Assembly: GCF_013204795.1 (NCBI RefSeq)
Contig: NZ_JABMKW010000017.1
Location: 310,001-374,000, forward strand
Length of the DNA: 64,000 bases
Direction: 5' to 3'
DNA from: Pedobacter panaciterrae
GTDB taxonomy: Bacteria > Bacteroidota > Bacteroidia > Sphingobacteriales > Sphingobacteriaceae
Positions 18,094-26,421 of the stretch are shown here, in pieces. Positions within the stretch are counted from its first letter, which is position 1; every line of letters begins with the position of its first letter. The notes under the pieces were generated by a model. That model searched no databases. It saw nothing but the letters and a program-made list of their open reading frames with translations, and had not been told where the DNA came from. The translations under genes and the position numbers were made by a program.

Positions 18094-18389
18094 ACTGGAT
18101 TTCTTTCCTGACTTATTTGGGGCTCGGATACGGAGCCTATTATTTTATTGTGTTTCTTCTGGACAGCAGGGCTTCTTCGGGATCAGAAACTGGGGCTTCA
18201 TTGCCTGTTCTTACTTTTTCGGAAACTGTTTTACCTGAAAAAGTGAGTTTGGAAGATTTCGGTTTGGAGGATAATAATTCCTCCGCAGGAGGTGCAGCTT
18301 CTATTGGTATGGGCGGAGTGTCCATAAAAGAACTGTTTAATCTGGCCCGAAAGGATGCCATTGAATTTACCAAATCTGTTAGTTTTTAA
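18090..18389 (+). CDS. Small membrane protein (TraC/TraD position)
   Basis: This 99-residue protein has one N-terminal membrane segment (about residues 4-25) and an acidic, Ser/Gly-rich soluble part. It begins within the previous stop region (ATGA overlap) and ends 11 bases into the convergent TonB-like gene. No family was firmly recognised. Confidence 0.6.
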   Translation: MNWISFLTYLGLGYGAYYFIVFLLDSRASSGSETGASLPVLTFSETVLPEKVSLEDFGLEDNNSSAGGAASIGMGGVSIKELFNLARKDAIEFTKSVSF

Positions 18390-19068
18390 GGTCCGGAAGA
18401 TGGGAAAGTCGAAAAGCAATCTTCAATTGAAATTTCGCGTCTACAGGCTTGCCGTCAACGATGACTGGCACCCAGTCTGGAGGAAGCATTTTAAATACGC
18501 GCAGGCCTTCCTCTTCTAAACCATAGCCGTTTGTACTGATGGCTTTTTCCTGGGTTAGTTTACCTTGTTTATCAATCTTGGCCTCAAGAACGACCCAACC
18601 CTGAATATTGTTTTCCTGAGCCGACGCTGGATAACGGATACTACGTACAAGGATAGCTATCATCTTCGAATCTCCACCAAAATAAACTCCGCGTGAGCCA
18701 AGATCCTTCACACTATTTCCTTGTTCATCAAGCTCCTCAACCGAGCTGATCATCTTAAAAACATCATCCTGAAGAAAGCTTTGGGTGGCAAAATCGTACT
18801 TTTGGACAAGCTTGCCATTATAGTAGCTTTCCCAAATGCCTGCTTTTTTATCGGCTTCAAACTGGCCTTTTTCTGAATACGAAGATAAGCTTGCGCTATA
18901 TGGCCCTTGTTTTATTTCAGGATTGCTTTTCAATACGCTATATTTTTCTGCGATGGTGAAATAGTCATTTTTACGTTTGAAGGAAATCGTTTTTGTTTCC
19001 TGAGCCCAGGAGACAGAGAATAGTAACGATGACAAGATGAGAAGGCCGAGCGTTTTGAGATTAAGCAT
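18379..19068 (-). CDS. Exported MORN-like protein with TonB C-terminal domain
   Basis: This 229-residue protein has a signal peptide ending near 'SWAQ'. A MORN-like stretch (YSEKGQFEADKKAGIWESYY) precedes a TonB C-terminal domain (IRYPASAQENNIQGWVVLEA then KIDKQGKL, to the end). Bacteroidetes use such proteins as energy transducers or periplasmic partners of outer-membrane receptors. It is antisense within the tra operon and overlaps the upstream tra gene tail-to-tail by 11 bases. Confidence 0.75.
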   Translation of the reverse strand: MLNLKTLGLLILSSLLFSVSWAQETKTISFKRKNDYFTIAEKYSVLKSNPEIKQGPYSASLSSYSEKGQFEADKKAGIWESYYNGKLVQKYDFATQSFLQDDVFKMISSVEELDEQGNSVKDLGSRGVYFGGDSKMIAILVRSIRYPASAQENNIQGWVVLEAKIDKQGKLTQEKAISTNGYGLEEEGLRVFKMLPPDWVPVIVDGKPVDAKFQLKIAFRLSHLPDLKN

Positions 19069-19119
19069 AACAGATGGATTTGAACAGGAAAGTTAACCAC
19101 AAAAAATGAGTTTTAAAAC

Positions 19120-19422
19120 ATGCTAAAAACTATTTTAATTTTTCTGATCATACCGCTGTGTTTAGCTATTATTCCAGCATCTGCCCAGCCCGGCATATCT
19201 GAAATGAAGCAGGCAACAGCTGATCTGAGACAATCTTTCTTTTCCGCCCGTGATGCTTCTTTGGTATTGGCTGCCTTGTTCGGAATCGCCGGTGCGGTCA
19301 ATGTTTATTACAACTGGCAAATGGGTAAGGACAAAATCACTGCAAAAGTTGCCGCATGGTTTTTCGCTGCATTTTTTATGATCCTGATCGGGCCGTTTTT
19401 ACAGGTGCTTTTCGGTATCTAA
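19120..19422 (+). CDS. traE: TraE-like DUF4134 protein, first copy
   Basis: This 100-residue protein has a signal-like N-terminus cut near 'PASAQP' and two further hydrophobic segments (about residues 46-65 and 77-99). Its size and the 'AGAVNVYYNWQMGKDK' turn match DUF4134 (TraE of Bacteroidetes conjugative transposons, VirB2-like pilin candidate). A second, diverged copy follows at 19488. It restarts the operon after the minus-strand TonB-like gene. Confidence 0.8.
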   Translation: MLKTILIFLIIPLCLAIIPASAQPGISEMKQATADLRQSFFSARDASLVLAALFGIAGAVNVYYNWQMGKDKITAKVAAWFFAAFFMILIGPFLQVLFGI

Positions 19423-19487
19423 GTTAACCTCTTTCCTTCCATATCAGGCCAGTTCGGCCTCAGAACTCATTCAATTCATGAAACAAA

Positions 19488-19793
19488 TTGAAACGTACCA
19501 AACATCTTCTGGTGCTGGCAATCCTTATTGCCATTACCCACACAACAGTATTTGCCCAGAGTGGCGTCAACGGTTTGAACACCGCCACTACAACGCTTAA
19601 AACTTACGTCGGGCCGGTTACCAATACCACTCTTGTTATTGGTGGTATCGTCGGTCTTGTCGGAGGTCTCCGCGTTTATTCCAAATGGAATTCAGGTGAT
19701 CAGGACATCAACAAGGAACTCATGGGCTGGGGAGGTTCCTGCCTGTTCCTTGTCCTTTCTTCGCTGATTGTTAAAGCCTTTTTTGGCCTGTAA
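19488..19793 (+). CDS. traE: TraE-like DUF4134 protein, second copy
   Basis: This 101-residue protein starts at TTG 19488. The upstream in-frame codon is a stop (TGA 19479-19481) and the nearby ATG 19478 is in another frame. It has a signal peptide ending at 'VFAQ', then two membrane segments with 'VGGLRVYSKWNSGDQD' between them, as in DUF4134. It abuts traF with no gap. Two copies may give a mixed pilus or a spare subunit. Confidence 0.8.
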   Translation: MKRTKHLLVLAILIAITHTTVFAQSGVNGLNTATTTLKTYVGPVTNTTLVIGGIVGLVGGLRVYSKWNSGDQDINKELMGWGGSCLFLVLSSLIVKAFFGL

Positions 19794-20123
19794 ATGGAGC
19801 GCAGATTCAACGTATACAAGGGGCTGCAAAAGCCCCTTGTATACCGCGGTTTCGCAGGGAAATTCATTTACTGGGGAATCGGATCGCTGCTTTGCGGCTT
19901 AGTGCTGGGCACTATGGTGATGGCGCTTTTCAGTATGCTTTTGGGCGTAATTCTACTGGCTGCTTGCATTGGTGGTGGCTTATCTTATACCCTATCGCAG
20001 CAGAAACGGGGGTTGCACCTGAAGTCCCGGTCTTTAGGTACTTATCATTTTCAAACTAAAATCAATTCTAAAATTTATGAGGGGACACAACGAATTCAGG
20101 CTGCCTTATATCGGCACCGATAA
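19794..20123 (+). CDS. traF: TraF-like DUF4133 protein
   Basis: This 109-residue protein has the DUF4133 opening 'FNVYKGLQKPLVYRGF' and two adjacent membrane segments (about residues 25-65). TraF is the VirB3-like partner of the TraG ATPase. Its 3' end overlaps traG by 47 bases, so translation is probably coupled. Confidence 0.85.
   Translation: MERRFNVYKGLQKPLVYRGFAGKFIYWGIGSLLCGLVLGTMVMALFSMLLGVILLAACIGGGLSYTLSQQKRGLHLKSRSLGTYHFQTKINSKIYEGTQRIQAALYRHR
19812..19844 (+). promoter_or_regulatory. Perfect 14-bp hairpin in the 5' coding part of traF
   Basis: GTATACAAGGGGCT (19812-19825) and AGCCCCTTGTATAC (19831-19844) form a perfect 14-bp stem with a 5-base loop, 18 bases after the traF start. 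It encodes the conserved motif yet is fully self-complementary. It might control translation or mRNA stability of traF-traG. Confidence 0.55.
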
Positions 20124-22560
20124 ATACCTGGATATGGATTTGCTGTATGGTCTGAACGGAGAATTCTCTGTTGTCATTTCTATGCTCAATCCGGTATTGC
20201 AATATTCTGGTTCCGGTGAAGCCTATTTTGAATTCCATAGCCTTTTTACCAATATCCTGAAGATCCTGGGTAGTGGATACTTGTTGCAAAAACAGGATGT
20301 GATTTGTAAGTCTGTTTACCCTTATCGCCCCGCAGCAGAATATTTGCAGGATAAGTACAACCAGCATTTTGCGGGCAGGTTAACAACAGAAGTTCAGACT
20401 TACCTGACCATTACCCGGCAGGTTAAAAAGGGTGCATTCTATACCTTTGATGTTCGGGTGTTGCAGGAATTCCATCAGAATGTGGCTAAGGTGATTTCGG
20501 TTTTGGAAGCTGCTAAAACTCAGCCTAAGATCTTGAAAGATCATGAAATCAATACGCTGATCAAAAGAATGCTAGGTCTGAATTTTACGGGGCAGACTTT
20601 GACCTTGAACAACATCTCTCCCACTGATACGCAACTGAATTTTGGTGAGCTTTCTCTGCGGAGCATTAGCCTGATTGACATTGACAGCATCGATCTGCCT
20701 TCGCAGATTAGTGTCAGTACTGTGCTGAATGACAACGATACCTTGCGTGGTTTCCCGGTAGATCTGCTTTCGTTTTTAGTTCGCACACCTGACTATCATT
20801 GTATTATTTACAATCAGCTCATTGAAATTCCGCCACAGCCATTGACACTTCGTAAGCTGACTTTGAAGCGGAAGCGACACTCTGGGATACCTGATCCGGC
20901 GAATGCAATTTGCGTAAATGATATTGATGCGCTACTGGGTGATGTGGCAAAGGACAACCAGCTTTTGGTCAATGCGCATTTTAACATTATGGTTGTGGCA
21001 GCTGGAGAAAAATTACAGGCGGCCTGCAATTTCGTAGAGACTGAGTTATTTGGTTTGGGAATTACCCCTGGCAAGAACGCTTATAACCAACTGGAACTTT
21101 TTCGCACTGCGATTCCTGGGAATGGCGTAGAGCTGAAACCCTATGACTGGTTCCTAACGACCAGTGATGCGGCGCTATGTTTCCTTTATAAAGAGTCGCT
21201 TTCGGTGGATGATCCTTCAGATTTCCTGATCCGTTTTACCGATCGCCACGGTGTTCCGATTGGGATAGACATTTCTGATTTGCCGATGAGTCAAAATCGG
21301 ATGAGCAACCGCTCCCGCTTTGTGTTGGGTAGCTCAGGCACCGGAAAATCGTTCTTTATGAACTCCGTATTGGAACAATACATGCTTTATCAAATGGATG
21401 TGGTGATCATTGATACTGGACATAGCTATTCGGGCCTTTGTAGTTATTACAATGGCAAGTACATTACCTATTCTGAAAAAGAGCCGATTACAATGAATCC
21501 TTTTGCTATTGGCGTTGAGGAATACAACCTGGAGAAGAAGGATTTCCTGGTTACGCTGATCACTTTGCTGTGGAAGGGTGCTGATGGTTCTATTTCTCAG
21601 GTCGAGTCTGATGTAATCACCCAATTGATTACCTCTTACTATACTTTGTCTTTTTACGGGCGAGACATATTCGGTAACCAGGTCGGATCCTTGATTTCAG
21701 AGCAGAACTTCAATTCGTTTTATGAGTATGCGTTGGCGACTATTCCATTGATTAAGGACACTGAGCAGATCCATTTTAATCTGGAAGAATTCCGCTACAT
21801 TTTAAAAAAGTTCTATCGTGGCGGTGAACATGACCGGATGCTGAACCAGCCGGTTGATCAGTCTTTATTTGATGAGCCTTTTATTGTTTTTGAAATTGAT
21901 ACCATAAAAGATTCGAAGCTGTTTCCAATTGTTACGTTGATCATTATGGACGTATTTTTGCAAAAGATGAGACACCGTTCAGACCGACGGAAAGCGCTCA
22001 TATGTGAAGAAGCGTGGAAGGCGATTGCGAGTCCCATTATGGCAAATTACCTTTTGTTTTTGTACAAAACGGTTAGAAAATTCTGGGGTGAGGCTATTGT
22101 TGTTACCCAGGAACTTGGGGACATTTTAGGCAATCCAATAGTGAAGGACAGTATCATCGGCAACTCAGGTACAATCTGTTTATTGGATCAGAGTAACTTC
22201 AAGGATAACTATGATGAGATCGCTAAACTGCTTTCAATTAATGATACGGAAAGACGGAAGATTTTCACAGTGAATCAGCTTGACAATAAAACCGGACGGG
22301 GTAAATTCAAAGAAGTGTATATCCGCAGGGGAATGACCGGTGAGGTATACGGCGTGGAGGTGTCGATTTTTCAATATTTATGTTACACCACAGAAAAACC
22401 CGAGAAAAATGCGGTTGAACGGTATGTCCGGCAATACGGGTCCTACCCGGCTGGCCTGGATGCTTTTGTTTCTGATTTTGAATTGAGCGGCCTGACCCTT
22501 GGGAAATTTGTCGCTAGCGTGAATTCTCGTCAGCTTAGACCCGGCATTGCTAGTAGCTAG
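20077..22560 (+). CDS. traG: TraG conjugation ATPase (VirB4-type)
   Basis: This 827-residue protein has Walker A GSSGTGKS near residues 418-425 and a Walker B-like region 'KALICEEAWKAI' near 645. The C-terminal 'VTQELGDILGN' and 'LLDQS' motifs fit VirB4. It powers pilus assembly and substrate transfer at the inner membrane. The start lies inside traF (47-base overlap), and the stop touches the minus-strand TonB-like gene by 4 bases. Confidence 0.9.
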   Translation: MRGHNEFRLPYIGTDKYLDMDLLYGLNGEFSVVISMLNPVLQYSGSGEAYFEFHSLFTNILKILGSGYLLQKQDVICKSVYPYRPAAEYLQDKYNQHFAGRLTTEVQTYLTITRQVKKGAFYTFDVRVLQEFHQNVAKVISVLEAAKTQPKILKDHEINTLIKRMLGLNFTGQTLTLNNISPTDTQLNFGELSLRSISLIDIDSIDLPSQISVSTVLNDNDTLRGFPVDLLSFLVRTPDYHCIIYNQLIEIPPQPLTLRKLTLKRKRHSGIPDPANAICVNDIDALLGDVAKDNQLLVNAHFNIMVVAAGEKLQAACNFVETELFGLGITPGKNAYNQLELFRTAIPGNGVELKPYDWFLTTSDAALCFLYKESLSVDDPSDFLIRFTDRHGVPIGIDISDLPMSQNRMSNRSRFVLGSSGTGKSFFMNSVLEQYMLYQMDVVIIDTGHSYSGLCSYYNGKYITYSEKEPITMNPFAIGVEEYNLEKKDFLVTLITLLWKGADGSISQVESDVITQLITSYYTLSFYGRDIFGNQVGSLISEQNFNSFYEYALATIPLIKDTEQIHFNLEEFRYILKKFYRGGEHDRMLNQPVDQSLFDEPFIVFEIDTIKDSKLFPIVTLIIMDVFLQKMRHRSDRRKALICEEAWKAIASPIMANYLLFLYKTVRKFWGEAIVVTQELGDILGNPIVKDSIIGNSGTICLLDQSNFKDNYDEIAKLLSINDTERRKIFTVNQLDNKTGRGKFKEVYIRRGMTGEVYGVEVSIFQYLCYTTEKPEKNAVERYVRQYGSYPAGLDAFVSDFELSGLTLGKFVASVNSRQLRPGIASS

Positions 22561-22997
22561 TTATACTTAAATTCGAATGGCTGATACATACGATACCTCA
22601 CCGGTTTGCCGTCCCTGGTTCCCCGTGTATATTTTGGCAAGAGTTTCAGGATCCGGACAAGTTCTGTTTTCATGCTTTCAGGTCCTGTTCCGTTTACGGT
22701 ATAAGACGAAACGCTACCGTCTTTTTCAACAATCCGGGTGATTTCTACCTTGGTATAGTTCCTGTTTTTTTTCAGGACAGCAGAGGCCGTGAACTCCTTA
22801 TTTATAAAACGGCTGTATTCCAGGTTGTCCAGAGCGGATTGCGGCAGCCTCAGGTCATGTCCCTCGCTGGGCGTTCGGTCATCATAGAGGGTAGTATCAG
22901 CTGCTGAGGCATCTTCTGAAATGGTTTGAGCAATGCTATTCTGGCTGATTGCCGTTAGCATCAGCAGGGATAAACAAAACAGGATGAATCTTTTCAT
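22557..22997 (-). CDS. Small exported TonB-C-like protein
   Basis: This 146-residue protein has a signal peptide ending near 'NSIAQ'. The last 85 residues (NYTKVEITRIVEKDGSVSSY ... GKPVRYRMYQPFEFKYN) follow the TonB C-terminal pattern without a transmembrane anchor. It lies antisense in the tra operon, end-to-end with traG (4-base overlap). This is the second such protein in the element. Confidence 0.65.
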   Translation of the reverse strand: MKRFILFCLSLLMLTAISQNSIAQTISEDASAADTTLYDDRTPSEGHDLRLPQSALDNLEYSRFINKEFTASAVLKKNRNYTKVEITRIVEKDGSVSSYTVNGTGPESMKTELVRILKLLPKYTRGTRDGKPVRYRMYQPFEFKYN

Positions 22998-23054
22998 GGA
23001 AAGCGTTTTGATTAAAGATAATAATTCAAATCTATGTATAAACTAATTTTTTGA

Positions 23055-23729
23055 ATGATGGATAGAAAACTGATGATTTTGGGAGCACTGATTTACATAT
23101 GCGTTTCCGCCAGGGGTCAGACGCTGTATGTAGATCCTGTGGTGTCGGCAGCAATGTACACACACAGTGCAACCATTGACGGACAGCTTAACCGTACCAA
23201 TAATAATCTGTCTTTGATCCAGCGGGGACAATTGGCGGTGACCGGGCAACTGGTCATTGTAAATGACTTGCAGGACAGGATTTATGGGGGACTTTCTGAA
23301 GTCTCGGGTATTTTACATTCACTGACCACGGTAAAGGAGATCACCGATATCGGAATAGACATTGTTAATGATGTAGGTGAGGCAGTGAGTATTGCCCGTA
23401 CTAACCCTGTCTTATTGCTATTTGCGGAAGAAGGTGCCCGCGAGTTCAAGAACCGGGCGACAAACCTTGCACTTGAGGTCAGCTCTTTTGCACTGCGCGG
23501 AGGTGCGACAAACCTTATGGATGCGGGAGAAAGGGCGAAACTATTAAACCACGTCGCTTCTGAGCTGCGTATCCTGCGCGGCGTTGCATACGGTATGCAC
23601 CGGGCGATGTACTGGGCGAAGATGCAGGGTATCTGGAAGTCGCTTACCCCCTGGCAAACCTGGATCAATACAGATGTACAAATCGCAAATGATGTGATCC
23701 GGCAGGCGAAATACCTGAGGCGGCAATAA
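23055..23729 (+). CDS. Exported transfer-region protein, paralogue 1
   Basis: This 224-residue protein has a signal peptide ending near 'SARGQ'; ATG 23058 is an equal alternative start. It is mainly helical. The last 110 residues share a pattern with the proteins at 23805 and 24740: LLLFAEEG, 'YGMHRAMYWAK', a 'SLTPWQTWI' turn and final 'IRQAKYLR'. It is in the position of TraI-like (DUF4141-like) proteins of other Bacteroidetes elements. A periplasmic channel role (VirB5/VirB6-associated) is inferred. Confidence 0.6.
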   Translation: MMDRKLMILGALIYICVSARGQTLYVDPVVSAAMYTHSATIDGQLNRTNNNLSLIQRGQLAVTGQLVIVNDLQDRIYGGLSEVSGILHSLTTVKEITDIGIDIVNDVGEAVSIARTNPVLLLFAEEGAREFKNRATNLALEVSSFALRGGATNLMDAGERAKLLNHVASELRILRGVAYGMHRAMYWAKMQGIWKSLTPWQTWINTDVQIANDVIRQAKYLRRQ

Positions 23730-23804
23730 TACCTAAGGTGTAGTTGCTTACACGAAAGCTATGGTTTACCGATACTAAAGTCCATTCTACCTACACTAAT
23801 TATT

Positions 23805-24497
23805 ATGAGAACACTTCGCAGTTTAAAATACTGGTGTGCTGCACCGTGTTTTATTTTTATCTATTTATGCTTTCCTGTAATGGGCTTTGCTCAAAAAAAA
23901 GCACTCAACATTGCCGGTATTCATCAGCTGGTTGCTGCTTCTAAATCTGAGTATGATAAGCAGAACCAAACGCGTGACAATCAGGCTTTGACTACGGCTA
24001 ATGAACAGGCCAATAAGACAATGCTAGCGCGTCTAAAGAACAAATACCGGGAATTACAGGAGCGTTATCAGTCCCTTGGCACAGTGATTTCTGCTGCCAA
24101 TATTGGTATTCAGGCGACTCCTATGGTCAACCAGATCGTTCATAACCAGGGGGAGATTTATCGTATGGCCATGCAAAACCCTGTGCTGGTCGGTCTTGCG
24201 TATCAGACTGAGATTGAGTTTGCGGGAAAGACCAGGTCGCTGGTGAATTATCTGATTGGGCTCTGCGCGAGTTTTGGGGCAGTGAATCAAATGAAGGCTT
24301 CGGACCGGAAAATACTTTTTGATCATATTCTGATGGAATTGAATACGATCCAGTCTATGTCAGCGAGCCTTGTCAATTCTATGTATTACGCTAATGTTTC
24401 CGATGGGCTTCGCTCATTGAATCCTTTTCAAACCTACATTGATCAGGATAAGGATCTTGTCCAGGACATTATACGCAATGCCAGTTACCTCAGGTAA
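23805..24497 (+). CDS. Exported transfer-region protein, paralogue 2
   Basis: This 230-residue protein has a signal peptide ending near 'GFAQ', then a coiled-coil-like segment (residues about 50-95). The shared C-terminal pattern is visible (MYYANVSDGLRSLNPFQTYI, IRNASYLR) but is the most diverged of the three. It follows paralogue 1 after 75 bases. Confidence 0.6.
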   Translation: MRTLRSLKYWCAAPCFIFIYLCFPVMGFAQKKALNIAGIHQLVAASKSEYDKQNQTRDNQALTTANEQANKTMLARLKNKYRELQERYQSLGTVISAANIGIQATPMVNQIVHNQGEIYRMAMQNPVLVGLAYQTEIEFAGKTRSLVNYLIGLCASFGAVNQMKASDRKILFDHILMELNTIQSMSASLVNSMYYANVSDGLRSLNPFQTYIDQDKDLVQDIIRNASYLR

Positions 24498-24504
24498 AAT
24501 TTAA

Positions 24505-24535
24505 AAGCTGGCACATCATCCGACGGAACCAGCTT
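24505..24535. repeat. Inverted repeat between paralogues 2 and 3
   Basis: AAGCTGG (24505-24511) and CCAGCTT (24529-24535) are perfect 7-bp arms 8 bases after the stop of paralogue 2. There is no T-run, so it is a weak terminator or RNA-processing hairpin at best. Confidence 0.35.
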
Positions 24536-24739
24536 CCTAACTAAAACTAAACTATATTTTTTATCTGTGCCTATCTGCACTGCTGTTTACAAGAGGCATG
24601 CCATGGATAATCGGGCTTCTTGGGCGACCTATTGCTGTTTTTGATTTTCGTACTGTGCGAATCTGAACAGAGATGACCGATCCCGAACAATGTTGGGCTT
24701 TTAATCGCCCGATTTTATTTACCAAAAAATCACCTAATC

Positions 24740-25417
24740 ATGATGACCTCTCAGAATACCTTGTTGTCCCTTTTAATGGCAGCCGGATTAATAAACCAGG
24801 CTGATGCACAAAGGGTCGTTTACGATAAAAAGCATTTCCAGGTCGTCAATGAGAATGCAATCGCAAGGCATGCTGCTGAGCTAACCCATAATCAGTACCT
24901 CGAAAAAATCGATCAGAATTTGCAAGCGATCAATTTGAATGTCGCATCTGTAGTGACTGCACAGACCATTATTTATGATGGGTTGTCAAATGTTAACGCT
25001 GCTCTGAGGAATGGCAGGGCCGTTTTACAGATGGGCTCTATTGTCTCGGATCTGATCAATTACAGCAACCAGATGCTGGTCATTGCAAGAGCTGACCCCT
25101 ACCTGCTTTTGTTTGCTGAGGACTTTGGTAATCAAATGAAAGCAAGGTCTGCTCGTCTGGTTTTGGACGTGTCCGGCTTTATACTGAAAGAAGGCAGCAA
25201 TGTATTAACAGATTACAACAATCGTGATCAATTGCTGCGTAAGGTAACACAGGAATTGCAGTTGCTTTGTTCACTTGCCTATGGCGGCTGGAAAGCCATG
25301 TATTGGGCGAAAGAGCGCGGCATTCTGCGTTCAGCCAATCCTTTTCATGAATTTATCATTCAGGACAGGCAGTTTGTCGAAGAGATCCTCAGATCAGCCA
25401 AATATCTAAGACAGTGA
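24740..25417 (+). CDS. Exported transfer-region protein, paralogue 3
   Basis: This 225-residue protein has a signal peptide ending near 'ADAQ'. It is closest to paralogue 1: both have LLLFAE, the YWAK box (AMYWAKERGILRSANPF), a 'FI.QD' turn and the ending 'RSAKYLR'. It is separated from paralogue 2 by 242 bases without a gene. It ends 1 base before the minus-strand RES toxin gene. Confidence 0.6.
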   Translation: MMTSQNTLLSLLMAAGLINQADAQRVVYDKKHFQVVNENAIARHAAELTHNQYLEKIDQNLQAINLNVASVVTAQTIIYDGLSNVNAALRNGRAVLQMGSIVSDLINYSNQMLVIARADPYLLLFAEDFGNQMKARSARLVLDVSGFILKEGSNVLTDYNNRDQLLRKVTQELQLLCSLAYGGWKAMYWAKERGILRSANPFHEFIIQDRQFVEEILRSAKYLRQ

Positions 25418-25418
25418 G

Positions 25419-25874
25419 TTATCTCTTAATGCGACTGTCAAATTCAAATGCGGAGATTTTGATCACTTTAACTGCAGCAATTTTATCGGACTCCGGATTG
25501 ATCAGGTAATTGTATTCTTCGGGAACGACCACTGAAGGGACACGCAAACAAAGTAAGCTGGAATCGCTGAAATATTTATTACCTAGGTCCTTTGTAGATT
25601 GGGGGCTGGGGAGTTCTTCCCAGTCCTTTGGAAGTTCCTTTGTTGACAGCGTGAGGCACTGTTCCTCTGGTAGCTCATAAGTGGTGATACTTAAATCTTC
25701 TGGAATGAATTCAAGTTCGACATTGGATGCAAATTCCAGTACGGCTAATGCACGACTGACAGACGTATATACGCAGGCCGTTCCTTTATTGTTCCACCTG
25801 CCGCCGTAAAGTTTCGCTCCTGTTCCTTCCAGATCGCCTGCGAACTCCGTCTTAGATAAACGATAGACCAACAT
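25419..25874 (-). CDS. RES-domain toxin of a RES/Xre module
   Basis: This 151-residue protein is a stand-alone RES domain: MLVYRLSKTEFAGDLEGTGA, then GGRWNNKG, then 'ACVYTSVSRALAVLEF'. The Arg, Tyr and Glu expected for NAD+ attack are present. RES toxins deplete NAD+ by hydrolysis or phosphorolysis. The antitoxin gene is directly upstream (2 bases). The pair is inserted antisense in the tra operon and would favour maintenance of the element. Confidence 0.85.
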   Translation of the reverse strand: MLVYRLSKTEFAGDLEGTGAKLYGGRWNNKGTACVYTSVSRALAVLEFASNVELEFIPEDLSITTYELPEEQCLTLSTKELPKDWEELPSPQSTKDLGNKYFSDSSLLCLRVPSVVVPEEYNYLINPESDKIAAVKVIKISAFEFDSRIKR

Positions 25875-25876
25875 GA

Positions 25877-26341
25877 TCAGGAATAAACTCCGTGCTGAAT
25901 TCTACCAATGATGCTTTTGACTTCATCAATACCAAAGATGGTATCCATAACATCTAAAGGGATGCGGTTACCCAATGCCCGGTTAGTAGTCTGAACCCAT
26001 TTATTGAATTTTTCATGATCACCAAAAACCTGATAACCGAAACGGTAGACATCCATTAAAGCTATGACTTTCTCGCTGATTGAGGGGCCAAAGGTTTCCT
26101 CGCCCTGTTTTTTATGCAGGGTGGTTTTAGTAGTTCCCAGGACAAAGGAAAGGTGGTCGTAATCGATATCAATTGCTTGTTTGAAGGATACTAGGCTGTC
26201 TTTGCTGATGCCGGTTCTTACCGAGGCGATCTTTTCAAAGTTCGTCCATGACCTAACCATCCAGTCTCCTTTCTTGTGAGATTGTTGTGCTACCTTTTTA
26301 TTTCCGCCAGTCGGCTTTACCGACACTACTCTACTTGACAT
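25877..26341 (-). CDS. Xre/DUF2384 (MbcA/ParS-type) antitoxin
   Basis: This 154-residue protein has a basic N-terminus, a helix-turn-helix-like middle (DYDHLSFVLGTTKTTLHKKQ) and a DUF2384 C-terminus (FGDHEKFNKWVQTTNRALGN then RIPLDVMDT). It neutralises the RES toxin encoded 2 bases downstream and usually represses its own operon. Inverted repeats overlapping its start codon fit autoregulation. Confidence 0.85.
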   Translation of the reverse strand: MSSRVVSVKPTGGNKKVAQQSHKKGDWMVRSWTNFEKIASVRTGISKDSLVSFKQAIDIDYDHLSFVLGTTKTTLHKKQGEETFGPSISEKVIALMDVYRFGYQVFGDHEKFNKWVQTTNRALGNRIPLDVMDTIFGIDEVKSIIGRIQHGVYS

Positions 26342-26378
26342 AGTAAGATTTTTTACTAAGGTAAATAAATTATTTTAC
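26341..26378 (-). promoter_or_regulatory. Operator candidate for the RES/Xre module
   Basis: TAGTAA (26341-26346) mirrors TTACTA (26353-26358). GTAAA (26361-26365) mirrors TTTAC (26374-26378). Both lie in the 80-base divergent gap immediately upstream of the antitoxin start, where autorepressing Xre antitoxins bind. Confidence 0.5.
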
Positions 26379-26421
26379 TTCATCAATTTTATCAAAGCTA
26401 TTCCAGTCTAATTATTTATTT

